Assembly (NCBI GenBank): GCA_044228685.1
Contig: JBGAUL010000008.1
Coordinates: 1-64,000 of the forward strand
Origin: JBBATK01 sp044228685
GTDB taxonomy: Bacteria; Bacteroidota; Ignavibacteria; Kapaibacteriales; NICIL-2
Reading direction: 5' to 3'
DNA: 64,000 nt
Shown here: one piece after another, positions 41,661 to 50,936 of the stretch
Layout: each line of letters begins with the position of its first letter
How positions within the stretch are numbered: the stretch's first letter is position 1
The notes under the pieces: model-generated
The model's database searches: none
Told to the model about the DNA's origin: nothing
Seen by the model: only the letters and a program-made list of their open reading frames with translations
Program-made: the position numbers and the translations under genes

Positions 41661-43559
41661 CTACTCTTCAAGCGTGCTGATGTCGCCTACGTCAAGACCT
41701 TGTGCTCGTGCCTTGAGCACGCGTCGCATGATTTTACCGCTTCTTGTTTTGGGCAAGCTGTCCATGAAATGAACTGTCTCCGGTCGTGCTATAGCACCAA
41801 TCTCCTTAGCCACATGCGTCTTCAACTCGTCTTCCAGATGAGGACCGGATTCAAAGCCGTGTCGCAAGATTACATAGGTATGAATTGCATTACCCTTGAG
41901 TTCATGCGGCAATGCAATGGCTGCTGCTTCTGCAACGGCTGAGTGACTCACAAGTGCACTCTCGATTTCTGCGGTACCCAAACGATAACCACTGACTTTG
42001 ATGACGTCGTCAATTCGTCCAATAACCCAGATATAACCGTCCTCATCAATACGCGCCGAGTCCCCTGCTTTGTACCAACCCTGCTCTCGATAGGTTGACC
42101 AATAGGTATCAACCCAACGATCGGGATCGCCGTAGATAGTTCGAGCCATTCCCGGCGAAGGATGTGTGATAACAAGAGATCCTTCTTCACCCGGAGCAAC
42201 TTCCACCCCTTCTTCGTTTACGACTTTTATCTCATTTCCAAAGAAGGGCTTTGTCGCAGAACCGGGTTTCAGCGGAGTGATAGGTAGCGGTGTGATCATG
42301 AATCCACCGGTTTCCGTTTGCCACCAGGTGTCCATGATCGGACACTGCGACGAACCCACAACTTCATGGTACCAACGCCATGCCTCGGGGTTGATTGGTT
42401 CACCGACGGAGCCGAGCAAACGCAATGAACTGATATCATGACGACGCACCCAGTCACTACCGAATCTCATCAAACCACGAATAGCCGTTGGTGATGTGTA
42501 CAGTATGGAGATACCATACTTCTCAATCATTTGCCACCATCTATTTGGGTAGGGATGATTCGGTGCTCCTTCATAGAGCATGATTGTAGAGCCGTTGATA
42601 AGCGGAGCGTATACTATGTAGGAGTGACCCGTAATCCAGCCAGGATCAGCTGCACACCAATAACGATCTTCATCTTTGATGTCAAAAACCATTCTGTGTG
42701 TGGTCGCTGTGTACACTGCATAGCCGCCGTGGGTATGCACTAGACCTTTGGGTTTGCCGGTTGTTCCTGAGGTGTAGAGGATAAAGAGCATATCCTCGGA
42801 GTCCATGACTTCCGTTGTGCACTTTGCAGATGCGATGGGAAGAGCTGAGAGATCGTGATACCAGAAATCACGATCATTTTCCATGACGACGGGCTGTCCG
42901 GTACGCTTGACGGTAATGCAGACTTCAATCGTAGCCGAACGCTGCATTGCTTCGTTAGCAATAGACTTGAGATCGACAATCTTGCCGCGACGCCATCCAC
43001 CGTCAGCTGTGATCAACACTCGACTTCGTGCATCAGCAATACGTGCAGCAAGAGCCTCGACGCTAAAACCACCATACACAACCGAATGCGCAGCACCAAT
43101 CTTAGCGCATGCAAGCATGGCAATTGGCAGTTCAGGAATTTGGGGCATGTAGATCGTCACGATCTCACCCTTCTTCACGCCCATGCTCTTCAGAATGTTG
43201 GCAAACTTGCTTACTTCTCGATTGAGTGCGTGGTATGAAAAGGTTCGAACATCGCCTGGCTCTCCTTCCCAGATCATGGCCAACTTGTTGCGTCGCCAGG
43301 TTTTCAAATGACGATCAATGGCGTTATGCACGATGTTGATCTTGCCATCTTTAAACCACGAGAAGAAGGGCTTACGAGAATAATCGAAGACCGATGTCCA
43401 TGGCTCAAACCACTCCAAGCGTTGGGCCTCATCTGACCAGAATTGCTCTCGGTTTTGGATGGAGTAGTTGTAGAGCGACTCGTAATCCTTGACGGTAGCG
43501 TTTTCAAGAATACTAGCAGGTGGATACACAAAGTTTGATGACTCTGGTGTCGTGTTCAT
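41661..43559 (-). CDS. acsA: Acetyl-CoA synthetase
   Basis: 632 residues, slightly shorter than the usual 650. Makes acetyl-CoA from acetate, ATP and CoA. ANL-superfamily motifs: P-loop ILYTSGTTGKPKG (~residue 250), WWQTETGGFM, GWYKAGDSARIDEDGY, VIKVSGYRLGTAEIESAL, and the C-terminal Lys in LPKTRSGKIMRR, which acetylation controls in known members. Full-length C-terminal domain. It lies 31 bases after tryptophan 2,3-dioxygenase on the same strand and may be co-transcribed with it. Confidence 0.95.
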   Translation of the reverse strand: MNTTPESSNFVYPPASILENATVKDYESLYNYSIQNREQFWSDEAQRLEWFEPWTSVFDYSRKPFFSWFKDGKINIVHNAIDRHLKTWRRNKLAMIWEGEPGDVRTFSYHALNREVSKFANILKSMGVKKGEIVTIYMPQIPELPIAMLACAKIGAAHSVVYGGFSVEALAARIADARSRVLITADGGWRRGKIVDLKSIANEAMQRSATIEVCITVKRTGQPVVMENDRDFWYHDLSALPIASAKCTTEVMDSEDMLFILYTSGTTGKPKGLVHTHGGYAVYTATTHRMVFDIKDEDRYWCAADPGWITGHSYIVYAPLINGSTIMLYEGAPNHPYPNRWWQMIEKYGISILYTSPTAIRGLMRFGSDWVRRHDISSLRLLGSVGEPINPEAWRWYHEVVGSSQCPIMDTWWQTETGGFMITPLPITPLKPGSATKPFFGNEIKVVNEEGVEVAPGEEGSLVITHPSPGMARTIYGDPDRWVDTYWSTYREQGWYKAGDSARIDEDGYIWVIGRIDDVIKVSGYRLGTAEIESALVSHSAVAEAAAIALPHELKGNAIHTYVILRHGFESGPHLEDELKTHVAKEIGAIARPETVHFMDSLPKTRSGKIMRRVLKARAQGLDVGDISTLEE

Positions 43560-43590
43560 GGTGTGGAAGTATAAAGAGTGGTCTAGGGTC

Positions 43591-44676
43591 TTAGAGCTCT
43601 ACAGCAAATTGCAATTGCCGCACAACGTCTGGTGGCAGCTGTGGCACTCGATCCGGTGCCAGCAAGTAGCTGCTCAGTGCTGCGATATCTGTAAACACTC
43701 GGTGTTGTGTTACGGTGCGCATGAGATAATCCGCACCGCTGGAGCCACCTGTGCCAACGCGCATGCCGATCATGCGTGAGACCATTGTTGCATGACGGAA
43801 ACGAAACACACCAACGAGTTTATCGGCCTCGAGAATTGCATCAAGCAATCGATATGGTGTTTGCAAGAGCGGATAGTCGGCATATACTGAAATGAACAAA
43901 GCAGCCAGTGTTGCTCGCTGTGATAAACGTTTCTCCCCTCGTTCCTTCAACTCAGCAAACTCCTGCTCGCCAAACAATGCCTCGAAGTTTTTTTCAAGTG
44001 AGTAAATCTGCTTTTCTTGATGGGAGCGCTGTTCATCTGACAAGGACAGAACTTTGCTGAGTTCAGCGCGATCGTGATCGAATATTCCGTGCACAGCTTT
44101 GCGATAATCATCCCAGAAACTGTATCCCTTATGCTCCATGAATGGCATTTTCTCGAGCCATCGTTCAACGACGCTGAAGAGCGAGTTTGCAGAGAGCGCT
44201 GCATGTACTTCGTTTTGGTGCTCAGGCGCTAAACGTGAGATGTAGCCTTTCTTGTCCAGGTGTAAACGACGCGCCTCATCAACCCCGAAACGAATTTCAA
44301 ACAAACGAAACTGCCACGATTGAAATCCGGAGGCAGGATTGAGATAATCTCTGAACTCCATAAAGGAGCGAGGCGTCATGGTTTCAAGGATACTGAACTG
44401 ATCTGGCAGTAACGATAAGATGCGATTGACTCGCTGGATACGGGCCAAGCATTTTCCTACTTCAGCTTCAGGGACGTAGTCTTTTTCCAAGGTTGCAATG
44501 ACATCCGACAGCTCGTGCATGATCTGTTTGAACCACAACTCGAATGCTTGATGGACGATGATAAACAGCGTCTCGTCGTGTGCTTCCTTACCCGCCTTTC
44601 GACTTTCCGGCTCCTGTGCACTTAGAATTTTGTCAAGCTGTAAATAGGATCCGTAATAGACTTCGCGAGATGCCAT
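43591..44676 (-). CDS. kynA: Tryptophan 2,3-dioxygenase
   Basis: 361 residues from the ATG at 44676 (MASREVYYGSYLQLD); a TTG four codons upstream is possible but less likely. Haem enzyme that opens the indole ring of tryptophan, the first step of the kynurenine route. Seen: FIIVHQAFELWFKQI with the active-site His, SILETMTPRSFMEFRDYL, GFQSWQFRLFEIRFG, and FRFRHATMVSRMIGMRVGTGGSSG, which holds the haem-ligand His and the substrate carboxylate site. Helical throughout; a little longer than typical bacterial TDO (about 280). Other kynurenine-route genes are not in the window. Confidence 0.92.
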   Translation of the reverse strand: MASREVYYGSYLQLDKILSAQEPESRKAGKEAHDETLFIIVHQAFELWFKQIMHELSDVIATLEKDYVPEAEVGKCLARIQRVNRILSLLPDQFSILETMTPRSFMEFRDYLNPASGFQSWQFRLFEIRFGVDEARRLHLDKKGYISRLAPEHQNEVHAALSANSLFSVVERWLEKMPFMEHKGYSFWDDYRKAVHGIFDHDRAELSKVLSLSDEQRSHQEKQIYSLEKNFEALFGEQEFAELKERGEKRLSQRATLAALFISVYADYPLLQTPYRLLDAILEADKLVGVFRFRHATMVSRMIGMRVGTGGSSGADYLMRTVTQHRVFTDIAALSSYLLAPDRVPQLPPDVVRQLQFAVEL

Positions 44677-44733
44677 GTCGAGGAACAAAAAAGTGATAGG
44701 TATAACTGACTGAACAGGACGTCAACTGAGTTC

Positions 44734-45378
44734 TTAGGCTGCGCTTTCGTGTGCTGCGCTTAGGGCCGGTAGATCGTCGTTGCGAAATACTGCCGTCTTT
44801 GCAAACATGTCATGCAGAGCAAGACGTCGTTCACCAAGACAGAAGAAGCATCCAACAAAGAAGACCAACGATACCAGGGATGCAATCAGAACTAGCACCA
44901 GATTCGGACTAAAACTCCAAGCGATAAAGAGCACAGAGCCGATGTGTTTAAAGGTCCATCGCTGAGCCAATGCTCCTGCCGAAGCTTTGACACCGACGGC
45001 ATCACGTATACTAATTCCAAGAAGCATCTTAGCCGGTGTTGCTGCAGCAAAAATCTCCATCAGGCTGACGATTAAGGTCACGAAACCTGAGAGGTAGCTA
45101 GTTGTCTTGATAATAAATCCAATACCTTCGGTTTCGATTGTTTGCTCAGGCATTGATGGCATGAGTTCACGCATGAACTCCTGACTGCGTTCTTCATTGG
45201 CAACAACAAGCGGTGCAAATTGCTCAGTGAGAACTGAGGCTGTTACCATACAAAGCACCCAAATAATAACCCAATCGAGAAGCGCAGCTCCTAATCGCAA
45301 ACCGAATCCTACCCGACGTTCATTAATCGGGACGTGCATTTGAGGTTGTATAAATGCAGGTACGTTTAACTCATCCAT
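44734..45378 (-). CDS. RDD family membrane protein
   Basis: 214 residues. RDD domain with three to four membrane helices: the first follows RRVGFGLRLGAALLDWVIIWVLC, where the usual Arg and Asp pattern is kept (RL, LLD); the last helices are FIAWSFSPNLVLVLIASLVSLVFFVG. The conserved GISIRDAVGVKAS follows the third helix. Function of the family is unproven; Na+/H+ exchange and protein handling have been proposed. The start ATG lies behind GGGGA and a TAGATTTG promoter. Downstream kynA may be read from the same transcript. Confidence 0.82.
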   Translation of the reverse strand: MDELNVPAFIQPQMHVPINERRVGFGLRLGAALLDWVIIWVLCMVTASVLTEQFAPLVVANEERSQEFMRELMPSMPEQTIETEGIGFIIKTTSYLSGFVTLIVSLMEIFAAATPAKMLLGISIRDAVGVKASAGALAQRWTFKHIGSVLFIAWSFSPNLVLVLIASLVSLVFFVGCFFCLGERRLALHDMFAKTAVFRNDDLPALSAAHESAA

Positions 45379-45412
45379 GGCTTTTCCCCGGAGTTAATTC
45401 ATAATCTTTGGG

Positions 45413-45420
45413 CAAATCTA
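45413..45420 (-). promoter_or_regulatory. -7 promoter element of the RDD gene
   Basis: Minus strand TAGATTTG (full TAnnTTTG match), 34 bases before the ATG at 45378. Confidence 0.5.
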
Positions 45421-45475
45421 CGCACAATGCTGAAGCAGATGCACACTACCTGAGGACCGAAATTTTTCCCCGAAC

Positions 45476-47317
45476 TCAGTGGATACCGGAACGCTGCAGA
45501 ATCTCAACAGCCATGTCGTATTTCTTAAAGGGAGGCATAAGATAGACACCGTCTACCATAGGACGCGCCTCACGAAGGAACTCAACCGAAATGTCTATTC
45601 CCTCTTTGGAAGCCGCTTCAGTACTACTGCCGGCAGAACGAATACGTTCTCGAATTGCATCCGGAACCGTCATACCAGGGACTTCGTAATGCAGGAACTC
45701 CGCGTGACGCACCGTACGAAGTGGAATAATTCCCAAAAGGAAGCGGATTGGAATGTGCTGCGTCTTGGCTCGAAAACGCTCGAGCAGATTCAATTCGAAC
45801 AAAGGCTGTGAAAACGCAACCTGACATCCTTCAGCGGCTTTCTGAGCTAATCTGGCGATTTCGTGATCGAGATCTTCAGCTGCCGGATTCACCGCACAGC
45901 TAATACAGAAACTGGTTCGAGAACCAAGTGAGTTTCCGGACAAGTCACGTCCGCCATTCATTCGCGACAAGGTTCGTATCAATCCAATCGAATCAATGTC
46001 GTACACACTTGTTGCTAAGGGGAAGTCACCAATGTGCGCCGGATCACCGGTTACTGCCAAGATATTCCGAATTCCCAAAGCGTGCGCTGCCAGCATATCA
46101 CTTTGCAGCGCGACCATATTGCGGTCTCTGCAGGCGATGTGCGTCACACATTCGATACCACTTTGCTGCTGGACAATGTGAGAGATCGTAATGGGATTCA
46201 TCCGCAATCGCGCCCGCGCACCGTCACTGATGTTCACCGCATCTACACCATGACTTTGCAAGTATTGAGCTGCTTCGACCAAACCGCTCATGTCGGTTCC
46301 GCGAGGAATATCTAACTCGACCGTCGACAAAAACTTCTCGCCGATATTCTTCTCAAAACTTGAACGAAGATCTGGATATGAAGTCGTCGCTTCCTTTTCC
46401 GGTTTAACAGCGACAGAGACCGGCTTGGACGCCACACCAACATCTTTGACTGCCTTGACAATGGCCGCGATATGTTCGTAGGTAGCGCCACCATCAGCGC
46501 CGATAATACTAACTCCCTGCTCCACCAATCGTCGAGCAACACTGGAGACGTAGTTAGGATCGGCGTGGTAAACCGGACGTCCACGAACAATGGTTGGAAT
46601 ACCGATGTCGGGAAGTGCACAAAGAGGTCCCGATTCATTACCAATTGCTTGAATAATCGACACCATACGCTGTGGACCTACAGTTCCATTGGATCCGAGA
46701 GCTAACACGTTTCGCGATCGTAAGCGCTCCGCTATCTCCTTTGGATAGGCAGTTGCCAATACAGAACCGTCCTCGGGAAAGGTTTTCAGTGCGATGATGG
46801 GAACATCCGACTTCACAAAGTGAGCCGCATCGAGAGCAATTTCGAGTTCTTCGATATCGATAAAGCTCTTGAACATGAGTACATCGGCGCCGCCATCGAT
46901 GAGAGCGACGATTTGTTCAACAAAGGCTTGGTGTGCTTCTTCTTTTCTAAGTGTACCGACCGGTCGCAGCATTCTGCCGGTGGGACCAATCACGCCGGCA
47001 ACGTAGGCTCTATGAAGAGCTACCGTTCGAGCAATCCAAACGCCTTTGCGATTGATCTCATACACTTTATCGCTTAAGCTTGCGGACTCCAAAGCGTATC
47101 GATTGGCAAATCGCGTGTTGGTTTGAACGAGCTCAGCTCCGGCATCTACAAAAAGACGCTGGATTTCTTCGACGACGACGGGGTTCTTGAGGTTGTAAAT
47201 GTCAGGAGGACCTTCATGCAGACCACGGCGAATGAGTTCGGCGTGTACCGAACCATCGGCCACGACAACTCCCTGCTCTAAGCGTTCACGGAAACTTTGA
47301 CGTTGTTCACTCTTCAT
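45476..47317 (-). CDS. Homocysteine methyltransferase-like / methylenetetrahydrofolate reductase fusion, zinc cysteines lost
   Basis: 613 residues. The plan is that of the fused HMT-MTHFR proteins (YitJ type). Residues 1 to ~310 are a homocysteine S-methyltransferase barrel (VVADGSVHAELIRRG, ELVQTNTRFANRY). Residues ~330-613 are an MTHFR barrel with its core intact (STVELDIPRGTDM, CVTHIACRDRN, AHALGIRNILAVTGDP), which reduces methylene-THF to methyl-THF. The three Cys that hold the catalytic zinc are all gone: the usual GxNCxxGP reads ALGSNGTVGP and the usual GGCCGTTPEHI reads GADGGATYEHI. I infer an active reductase with a methyltransferase domain that cannot bind zinc in the known way. It overlaps the DoxX gene by one base. 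Confidence 0.9.
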   Translation of the reverse strand: MKSEQRQSFRERLEQGVVVADGSVHAELIRRGLHEGPPDIYNLKNPVVVEEIQRLFVDAGAELVQTNTRFANRYALESASLSDKVYEINRKGVWIARTVALHRAYVAGVIGPTGRMLRPVGTLRKEEAHQAFVEQIVALIDGGADVLMFKSFIDIEELEIALDAAHFVKSDVPIIALKTFPEDGSVLATAYPKEIAERLRSRNVLALGSNGTVGPQRMVSIIQAIGNESGPLCALPDIGIPTIVRGRPVYHADPNYVSSVARRLVEQGVSIIGADGGATYEHIAAIVKAVKDVGVASKPVSVAVKPEKEATTSYPDLRSSFEKNIGEKFLSTVELDIPRGTDMSGLVEAAQYLQSHGVDAVNISDGARARLRMNPITISHIVQQQSGIECVTHIACRDRNMVALQSDMLAAHALGIRNILAVTGDPAHIGDFPLATSVYDIDSIGLIRTLSRMNGGRDLSGNSLGSRTSFCISCAVNPAAEDLDHEIARLAQKAAEGCQVAFSQPLFELNLLERFRAKTQHIPIRFLLGIIPLRTVRHAEFLHYEVPGMTVPDAIRERIRSAGSSTEAASKEGIDISVEFLREARPMVDGVYLMPPFKKYDMAVEILQRSGIH

Positions 47318-47820
47318 TATTCTGTCACCAGAGGTTGCTCGGCTACCATAGCTTCGCTTGTATTATCATTTTTTCGGATGTAACTCTCCAAACTCAACAT
47401 CTGGCTAGGAAAAAAGAAGATTTGAAGGCATAAAAGGAGATATGCGCCGTCTTCGACGAGTTTTTGAGGTCCAATTGGCTCAGGATGGGCTGAACAACCA
47501 CAATCAATCTGCAGATTATTTGCAAGTGCGTAGCTGATAGCCATCAAAAAACTCACAATCATGAGGGCCGTAAGCATGCTGGCAGCACGAAGGCGTATGC
47601 CAAGAATGAGCATCAGACCGCAGATGACTTCGATCCAAGGCATAATCAAGGCCATGATATTTACCCATTGATGGGGCAACATTTCATAGTTCATGATGTT
47701 GTGGGCGAAATCCTTGGCAAGTACGATCTTTTCCATACCGTACCAAACAAAAACTCCTCCGACAACGAGCCGGCTAAGAAGGGTCAAAACTGGATGAGAG
47801 ACTATGCTGGAGAACTTCAT
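47317..47820 (-). CDS. DoxX/MauE-type membrane protein
   Basis: 167 residues, four hydrophobic helices (HPVLTLLSRLVVGGVFVWYG; WVNIMALIMPWIEVICGLML; LTALMIVSFLMAISYALA; AYLLLCLQIFFF). The helix pattern and the YGMEKI segment fit DoxX/MauE. The loop after helix 3 holds a CGC motif (IDCGCSAHPEP), as in the MauE branch, which is linked to disulfide or quinone redox chemistry; the exact role is unknown. Its stop overlaps the ATG of the MTHFR fusion by one base, so the two are co-translated; the functional link is unclear. Confidence 0.78.
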   Translation of the reverse strand: MKFSSIVSHPVLTLLSRLVVGGVFVWYGMEKIVLAKDFAHNIMNYEMLPHQWVNIMALIMPWIEVICGLMLILGIRLRAASMLTALMIVSFLMAISYALANNLQIDCGCSAHPEPIGPQKLVEDGAYLLLCLQIFFFPSQMLSLESYIRKNDNTSEAMVAEQPLVTE

Positions 47821-48091
47821 ATCTGTTGTTACAGTTCAAAGACTGGTTATAATATAGCTAATGACTACCAAAAGCGCTGATACATCAGTTTAATTGCGAT
47901 GGCGTAGAAGTTTGAGGTCGAAGCTTCCTAACAGAGACTCAAGATTTTGCATCAGGATACTGTGACACAGTTCAAGTACTTTGGTTTGACACACTGACCG
48001 AATAAGTTGAAAATTCTTAACACGTTAGTCTCCTATCTTTAGCTAAGTTTCACTCTGCAATTCAACCACAATTCACACCTGGGGAGATCTT

Positions 48092-48718
48092 ATGAAATGG
48101 AAAGTCCTGTTAGTCTGCACACTTTGCTTTGCCATCGTCAGCTGTGGTGAAAAAGCAAAGGAAATGAAAGAGGCAATGGACAACGTGAAGGCATTGTCCG
48201 AAAACGCCGACAAGATTAGCGACCAGTCCAACGAACTGGAAAAACGTCGTAAAGACCGCGCCGCTAAAGGCGATACACTTGCAATTCCCTACCAAGAACT
48301 TGAGAAGTACCTTCCTGAGAATATCGGTGGATACAAAGCTGAAGCTCCTAAGGGAGAATCAGTTTCAATGATTGGAATGTCATATTCTGTCGCACGTCGC
48401 AACTTCACAAAAGACAACGGCGACAACGTAGAGATTGAACTCTTCGATTACAATCAAACACCTATGCTGTATCAAGGCATTGCTATTACAGCAAACATGA
48501 AGGTTGATAACGACAACGAGACCATGCAGGGTTATGATCTGAAGCAGCCCTACTCTTCTGCTATTGAGCATTTCTACAAGCAGGACAAACGTGCTGAAAT
48601 CACTGCAGCTCTTGGTGGACGATTTATCTTGACGGTGAAAGCCAACAATCAATCTAGCACCGATATGGTCAAGGGTGTTGTGAACTCGATGAAGCTTTCG
48701 GATATGGCAAACAAGTAA
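48092..48718 (+). CDS. Lipoprotein of unknown function
   Basis: 208 residues. Lipoprotein signal MKWKVLLVCTLCFAIVSC, lipobox IVSC. A charged helical stretch (residues 20-60, GEKAKEMKEAMDNVKAL and NELEKRRKDRAAKGD) is followed by a globular domain with IPYQELEKYLPENIGGYKAE and a closing ALGGRFILTVKANN. No family recognised. GGGGAG nine bases before the ATG supports the start. A TATCTTTA at 48034-48041 may be a promoter with one mismatch from TAnnTTTG. The next gene follows after 64 bases behind its own GGGGAG. Confidence 0.7.
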   Translation: MKWKVLLVCTLCFAIVSCGEKAKEMKEAMDNVKALSENADKISDQSNELEKRRKDRAAKGDTLAIPYQELEKYLPENIGGYKAEAPKGESVSMIGMSYSVARRNFTKDNGDNVEIELFDYNQTPMLYQGIAITANMKVDNDNETMQGYDLKQPYSSAIEHFYKQDKRAEITAALGGRFILTVKANNQSSTDMVKGVVNSMKLSDMANK

Positions 48719-48782
48719 GGCACTAAGGCCTTCACAGTTATTAGTTAGGTATCGGTCATTCACTCATTTACAAAGGGGAGTT

Positions 48783-49220
48783 ATGAATGCACTAGAAAAT
48801 GCCTTGGCTGGATTGTTCTCTAGCTTTCCGCCACTGCCAGAAAATTCTCGTCAGATGTTGAAGACGATATACCCGTGGTTGTTGATTATCACGTCGGTTT
48901 TCGGAGCTCTCGCTGCACTTCCTCGTCTAGGTTGTGCCGCTGTTAGTACAATGTTTGATCCTGTGTACGGCACATCGTTCATGCTGTATGCGATATTGTT
49001 AGGACTTCGTGCAGTGCTCGGTCTGTACGGTGGTCTTCGAATGCTGAACGGCTCTCGTCAAGGCTGGGTCTTTGCTATGTACGCATGCTTGGTTGGCATA
49101 GCAGCCTTTATAGTCCATTTTTCTATTGTATCAATCATCTTTAGCCTTCTGTTATTGTATCTGTTGTTTCAGATTCGCTCATATTTCAGTGATAATGATT
49201 CACAGAGTTCGATGAGTTGA
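48783..49220 (+). CDS. Small integral membrane protein, unknown
   Basis: 145 residues, four hydrophobic helices (TIYPWLLIITSVFGALAAL; SFMLYAILLGLRAVLGLYG; VFAMYACLVGIAAFIVHF; SIVSIIFSLLLLYLLFQI) with short loops and a Ser/Asp-rich tail. No family recognised. GGGGAG just before the ATG (48783) supports the start. It shares strand and a similar strong ribosome site with the lipoprotein gene before it. A clear hairpin closes the unit at 49241-49277. Confidence 0.7.
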   Translation: MNALENALAGLFSSFPPLPENSRQMLKTIYPWLLIITSVFGALAALPRLGCAAVSTMFDPVYGTSFMLYAILLGLRAVLGLYGGLRMLNGSRQGWVFAMYACLVGIAAFIVHFSIVSIIFSLLLLYLLFQIRSYFSDNDSQSSMS

Positions 49221-49240
49221 TTGTGTTTTCGCAGTCGTAG

Positions 49241-49277
49241 CAAGCGGTTTGGCTATGCCAGACCGCTTGTGTTTTGT
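49241..49277 (+). terminator. Terminator after the membrane protein gene
   Basis: CAAGCGGTTTGGC (49241-49253) pairs with GCCAGACCGCTTG (49257-49269; one G-T pair), three-base loop, then TGTTTTG. A long stem with a short T-run. Confidence 0.75.
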
Positions 49278-49344
49278 AGTGTGTTGTCGGTGAATGTGTG
49301 TAGTTAGAAAGAGACCTTAGAAACGATACTGTCGGTACTGCCCC

Positions 49345-50514
49345 ATGTCCTACCAACTTCTCATTGTAGACGATAGCAGCGAATTCAACGAGCTCGTCGA
49401 GCTCGCACTGGAACCCAAGGTTCGCAGTGGCGAGTTCAGCTTGCTATTCGCCCGTGACGGAGTAGAAGCTCTACAGTGTATTGCAGATCATCCGGCTATT
49501 GAGTTGGTAATCACGGATATCTCAATGCCTCAGATGGATGGACTGACCTTATTGGACCAAATCAATACCTACAACCCGCACATCAAGAGCATCGTTATTA
49601 GCGGTCACAGCGACTTGCATTTTATACGACGAGCGATGAACGCCGGAGCAAGTGATTACTTGGTAAAACCAGTTGGCTTGGATGACTTACTGCACGCAAT
49701 CGATAAAGCCGCCTCTAGAGTCGACATCGTGCGCGAAGCACTTCGGTCTCGTGACCAATTGAAATTCTATGAGCGCGAGTTAAAGATTGCCTACGACATC
49801 CAGCAAGAAATGCTCCCGCGCAAGTTCCCTGCTTTTCCTGAGCTGAGTGAAATTGACATTGATGGTGGCATGTTGCCCGCACGTCATGTAGGTGGCGACT
49901 TCTATGATTTCTTTTTAATAGACGACGATTACCTGGGTTTCGTGGTCGGCGATGTGTCGGGTAAAGGCGTTTCCGCCGCTTTGCTCATGGCACAAGTTCG
50001 AACCCTGATTCGCTCAACTGTTTTGCAAGGTTGTTCAGCCAGCGAAACACTTGCTATCGTTAACAACATGATTGCGGCTGAAAATCGTCAAGCAATGTTT
50101 GCGACCGTATTCCTAGGCATTCTCGAGTTAAGTAGCGGTGTAGTTGAGTATTGCAACGCCGCCCATGTTAATCCTATTCAACTCTATCGTAACAACTCCG
50201 TTCGAGAGTGCGAACCAACTAACAACATGGCTGTCGGCATGATTGCCAACATGCCTTATGATACACGCCGAACAGTACTCCAACCCGGTGAGTCAATGGT
50301 TGTCGTTACTGATGGAGTAACTGAAGCCATGAACGCTCAAGGACAAATGTTCGGCATGGAAGGTCTGTTGGATGCTGTACGTACTGAAGGTGTACATAAT
50401 GCTCATGAGATCATGATGCATGTAGTAGAACGAGTGAACAAGTACACTAGCGGAACAATTCAATCGGATGACATAGGGATTTTGGTGATTCAATACAGAG
50501 GACGAGAGTCATGA
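49345..50514 (+). CDS. Response regulator with PP2C-type (SpoIIE/RsbU) phosphatase output
   Basis: 389 residues. The N-terminal receiver (1-125) has the acidic pair in LIVDDSSEF, phospho-Asp in VITDISMPQMDG and Lys in YLVKPVGL. A short helix (FYERELKIAYDIQQEMLP) leads to a PP2C-like phosphatase (~170-389): GGDFYDFFLIDDDYLGFVVGDVSGKGVSAALLMA with the metal Asp residues, and VVTDGVTEAMNA near the end. Such proteins dephosphorylate anti-sigma antagonists in partner-switching stress control, but no such partner is in the window. The stop overlaps the VOC gene (ATGA). Confidence 0.92.
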   Translation: MSYQLLIVDDSSEFNELVELALEPKVRSGEFSLLFARDGVEALQCIADHPAIELVITDISMPQMDGLTLLDQINTYNPHIKSIVISGHSDLHFIRRAMNAGASDYLVKPVGLDDLLHAIDKAASRVDIVREALRSRDQLKFYERELKIAYDIQQEMLPRKFPAFPELSEIDIDGGMLPARHVGGDFYDFFLIDDDYLGFVVGDVSGKGVSAALLMAQVRTLIRSTVLQGCSASETLAIVNNMIAAENRQAMFATVFLGILELSSGVVEYCNAAHVNPIQLYRNNSVRECEPTNNMAVGMIANMPYDTRRTVLQPGESMVVVTDGVTEAMNAQGQMFGMEGLLDAVRTEGVHNAHEIMMHVVERVNKYTSGTIQSDDIGILVIQYRGRES

Positions 50515-50888
50515 CTAAGAATGGACAATTTGTTTGGCTAGATTTGACCGTCCCAAATGCGGATGAGGTCAGCTCGTTTTATTGTACAGTTCTCGGATGG
50601 AAGCGAGAATCCCTGCTTTTTGAAGACAGTGATTTCAACATTTTCAACGGCGAGGACAAGGATCCGATTGCAGGTGTGTGCTATGCTCGTGGAGTGAATG
50701 CTGACGTTCCGCCGCAGTGGTTGAACTATGTTCAAGTTGAAAACGTCTATGAATGTGCTGAACGCTGCAAAGCCTCCGGAGGTGAGGTTGTTAATGGTCC
50801 ACGAAAAATGGGAGGTCACGATTTCTGCGTTTTACGTGATCCCGCAGGTGCTTACATTGCAGTCATAGCGCCAAGCAAAGACGTTTAG
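50511..50888 (+). CDS. VOC (glyoxalase/bleomycin-resistance fold) protein
   Basis: 125 residues, one VOC domain of two beta-alpha-beta-beta-beta modules: FVWLDLTVPNADEVSSFYCTVLGW and WLNYVQVENVYECAERCKASGGEVV, ending FCVLRDPAGAYIAVIAP. The metal-site residues of true glyoxalases are not clearly all present. The substrate is unknown. Four-base ATGA overlap with the receiver-PP2C gene means coupled translation, an unusual pairing. Confidence 0.82.
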   Translation: MTKNGQFVWLDLTVPNADEVSSFYCTVLGWKRESLLFEDSDFNIFNGEDKDPIAGVCYARGVNADVPPQWLNYVQVENVYECAERCKASGGEVVNGPRKMGGHDFCVLRDPAGAYIAVIAPSKDV

Positions 50889-50936
50889 CAACGTTCTTCT
50901 TATTAAAGACATTTTACTCATTATACTTCAATCAAC

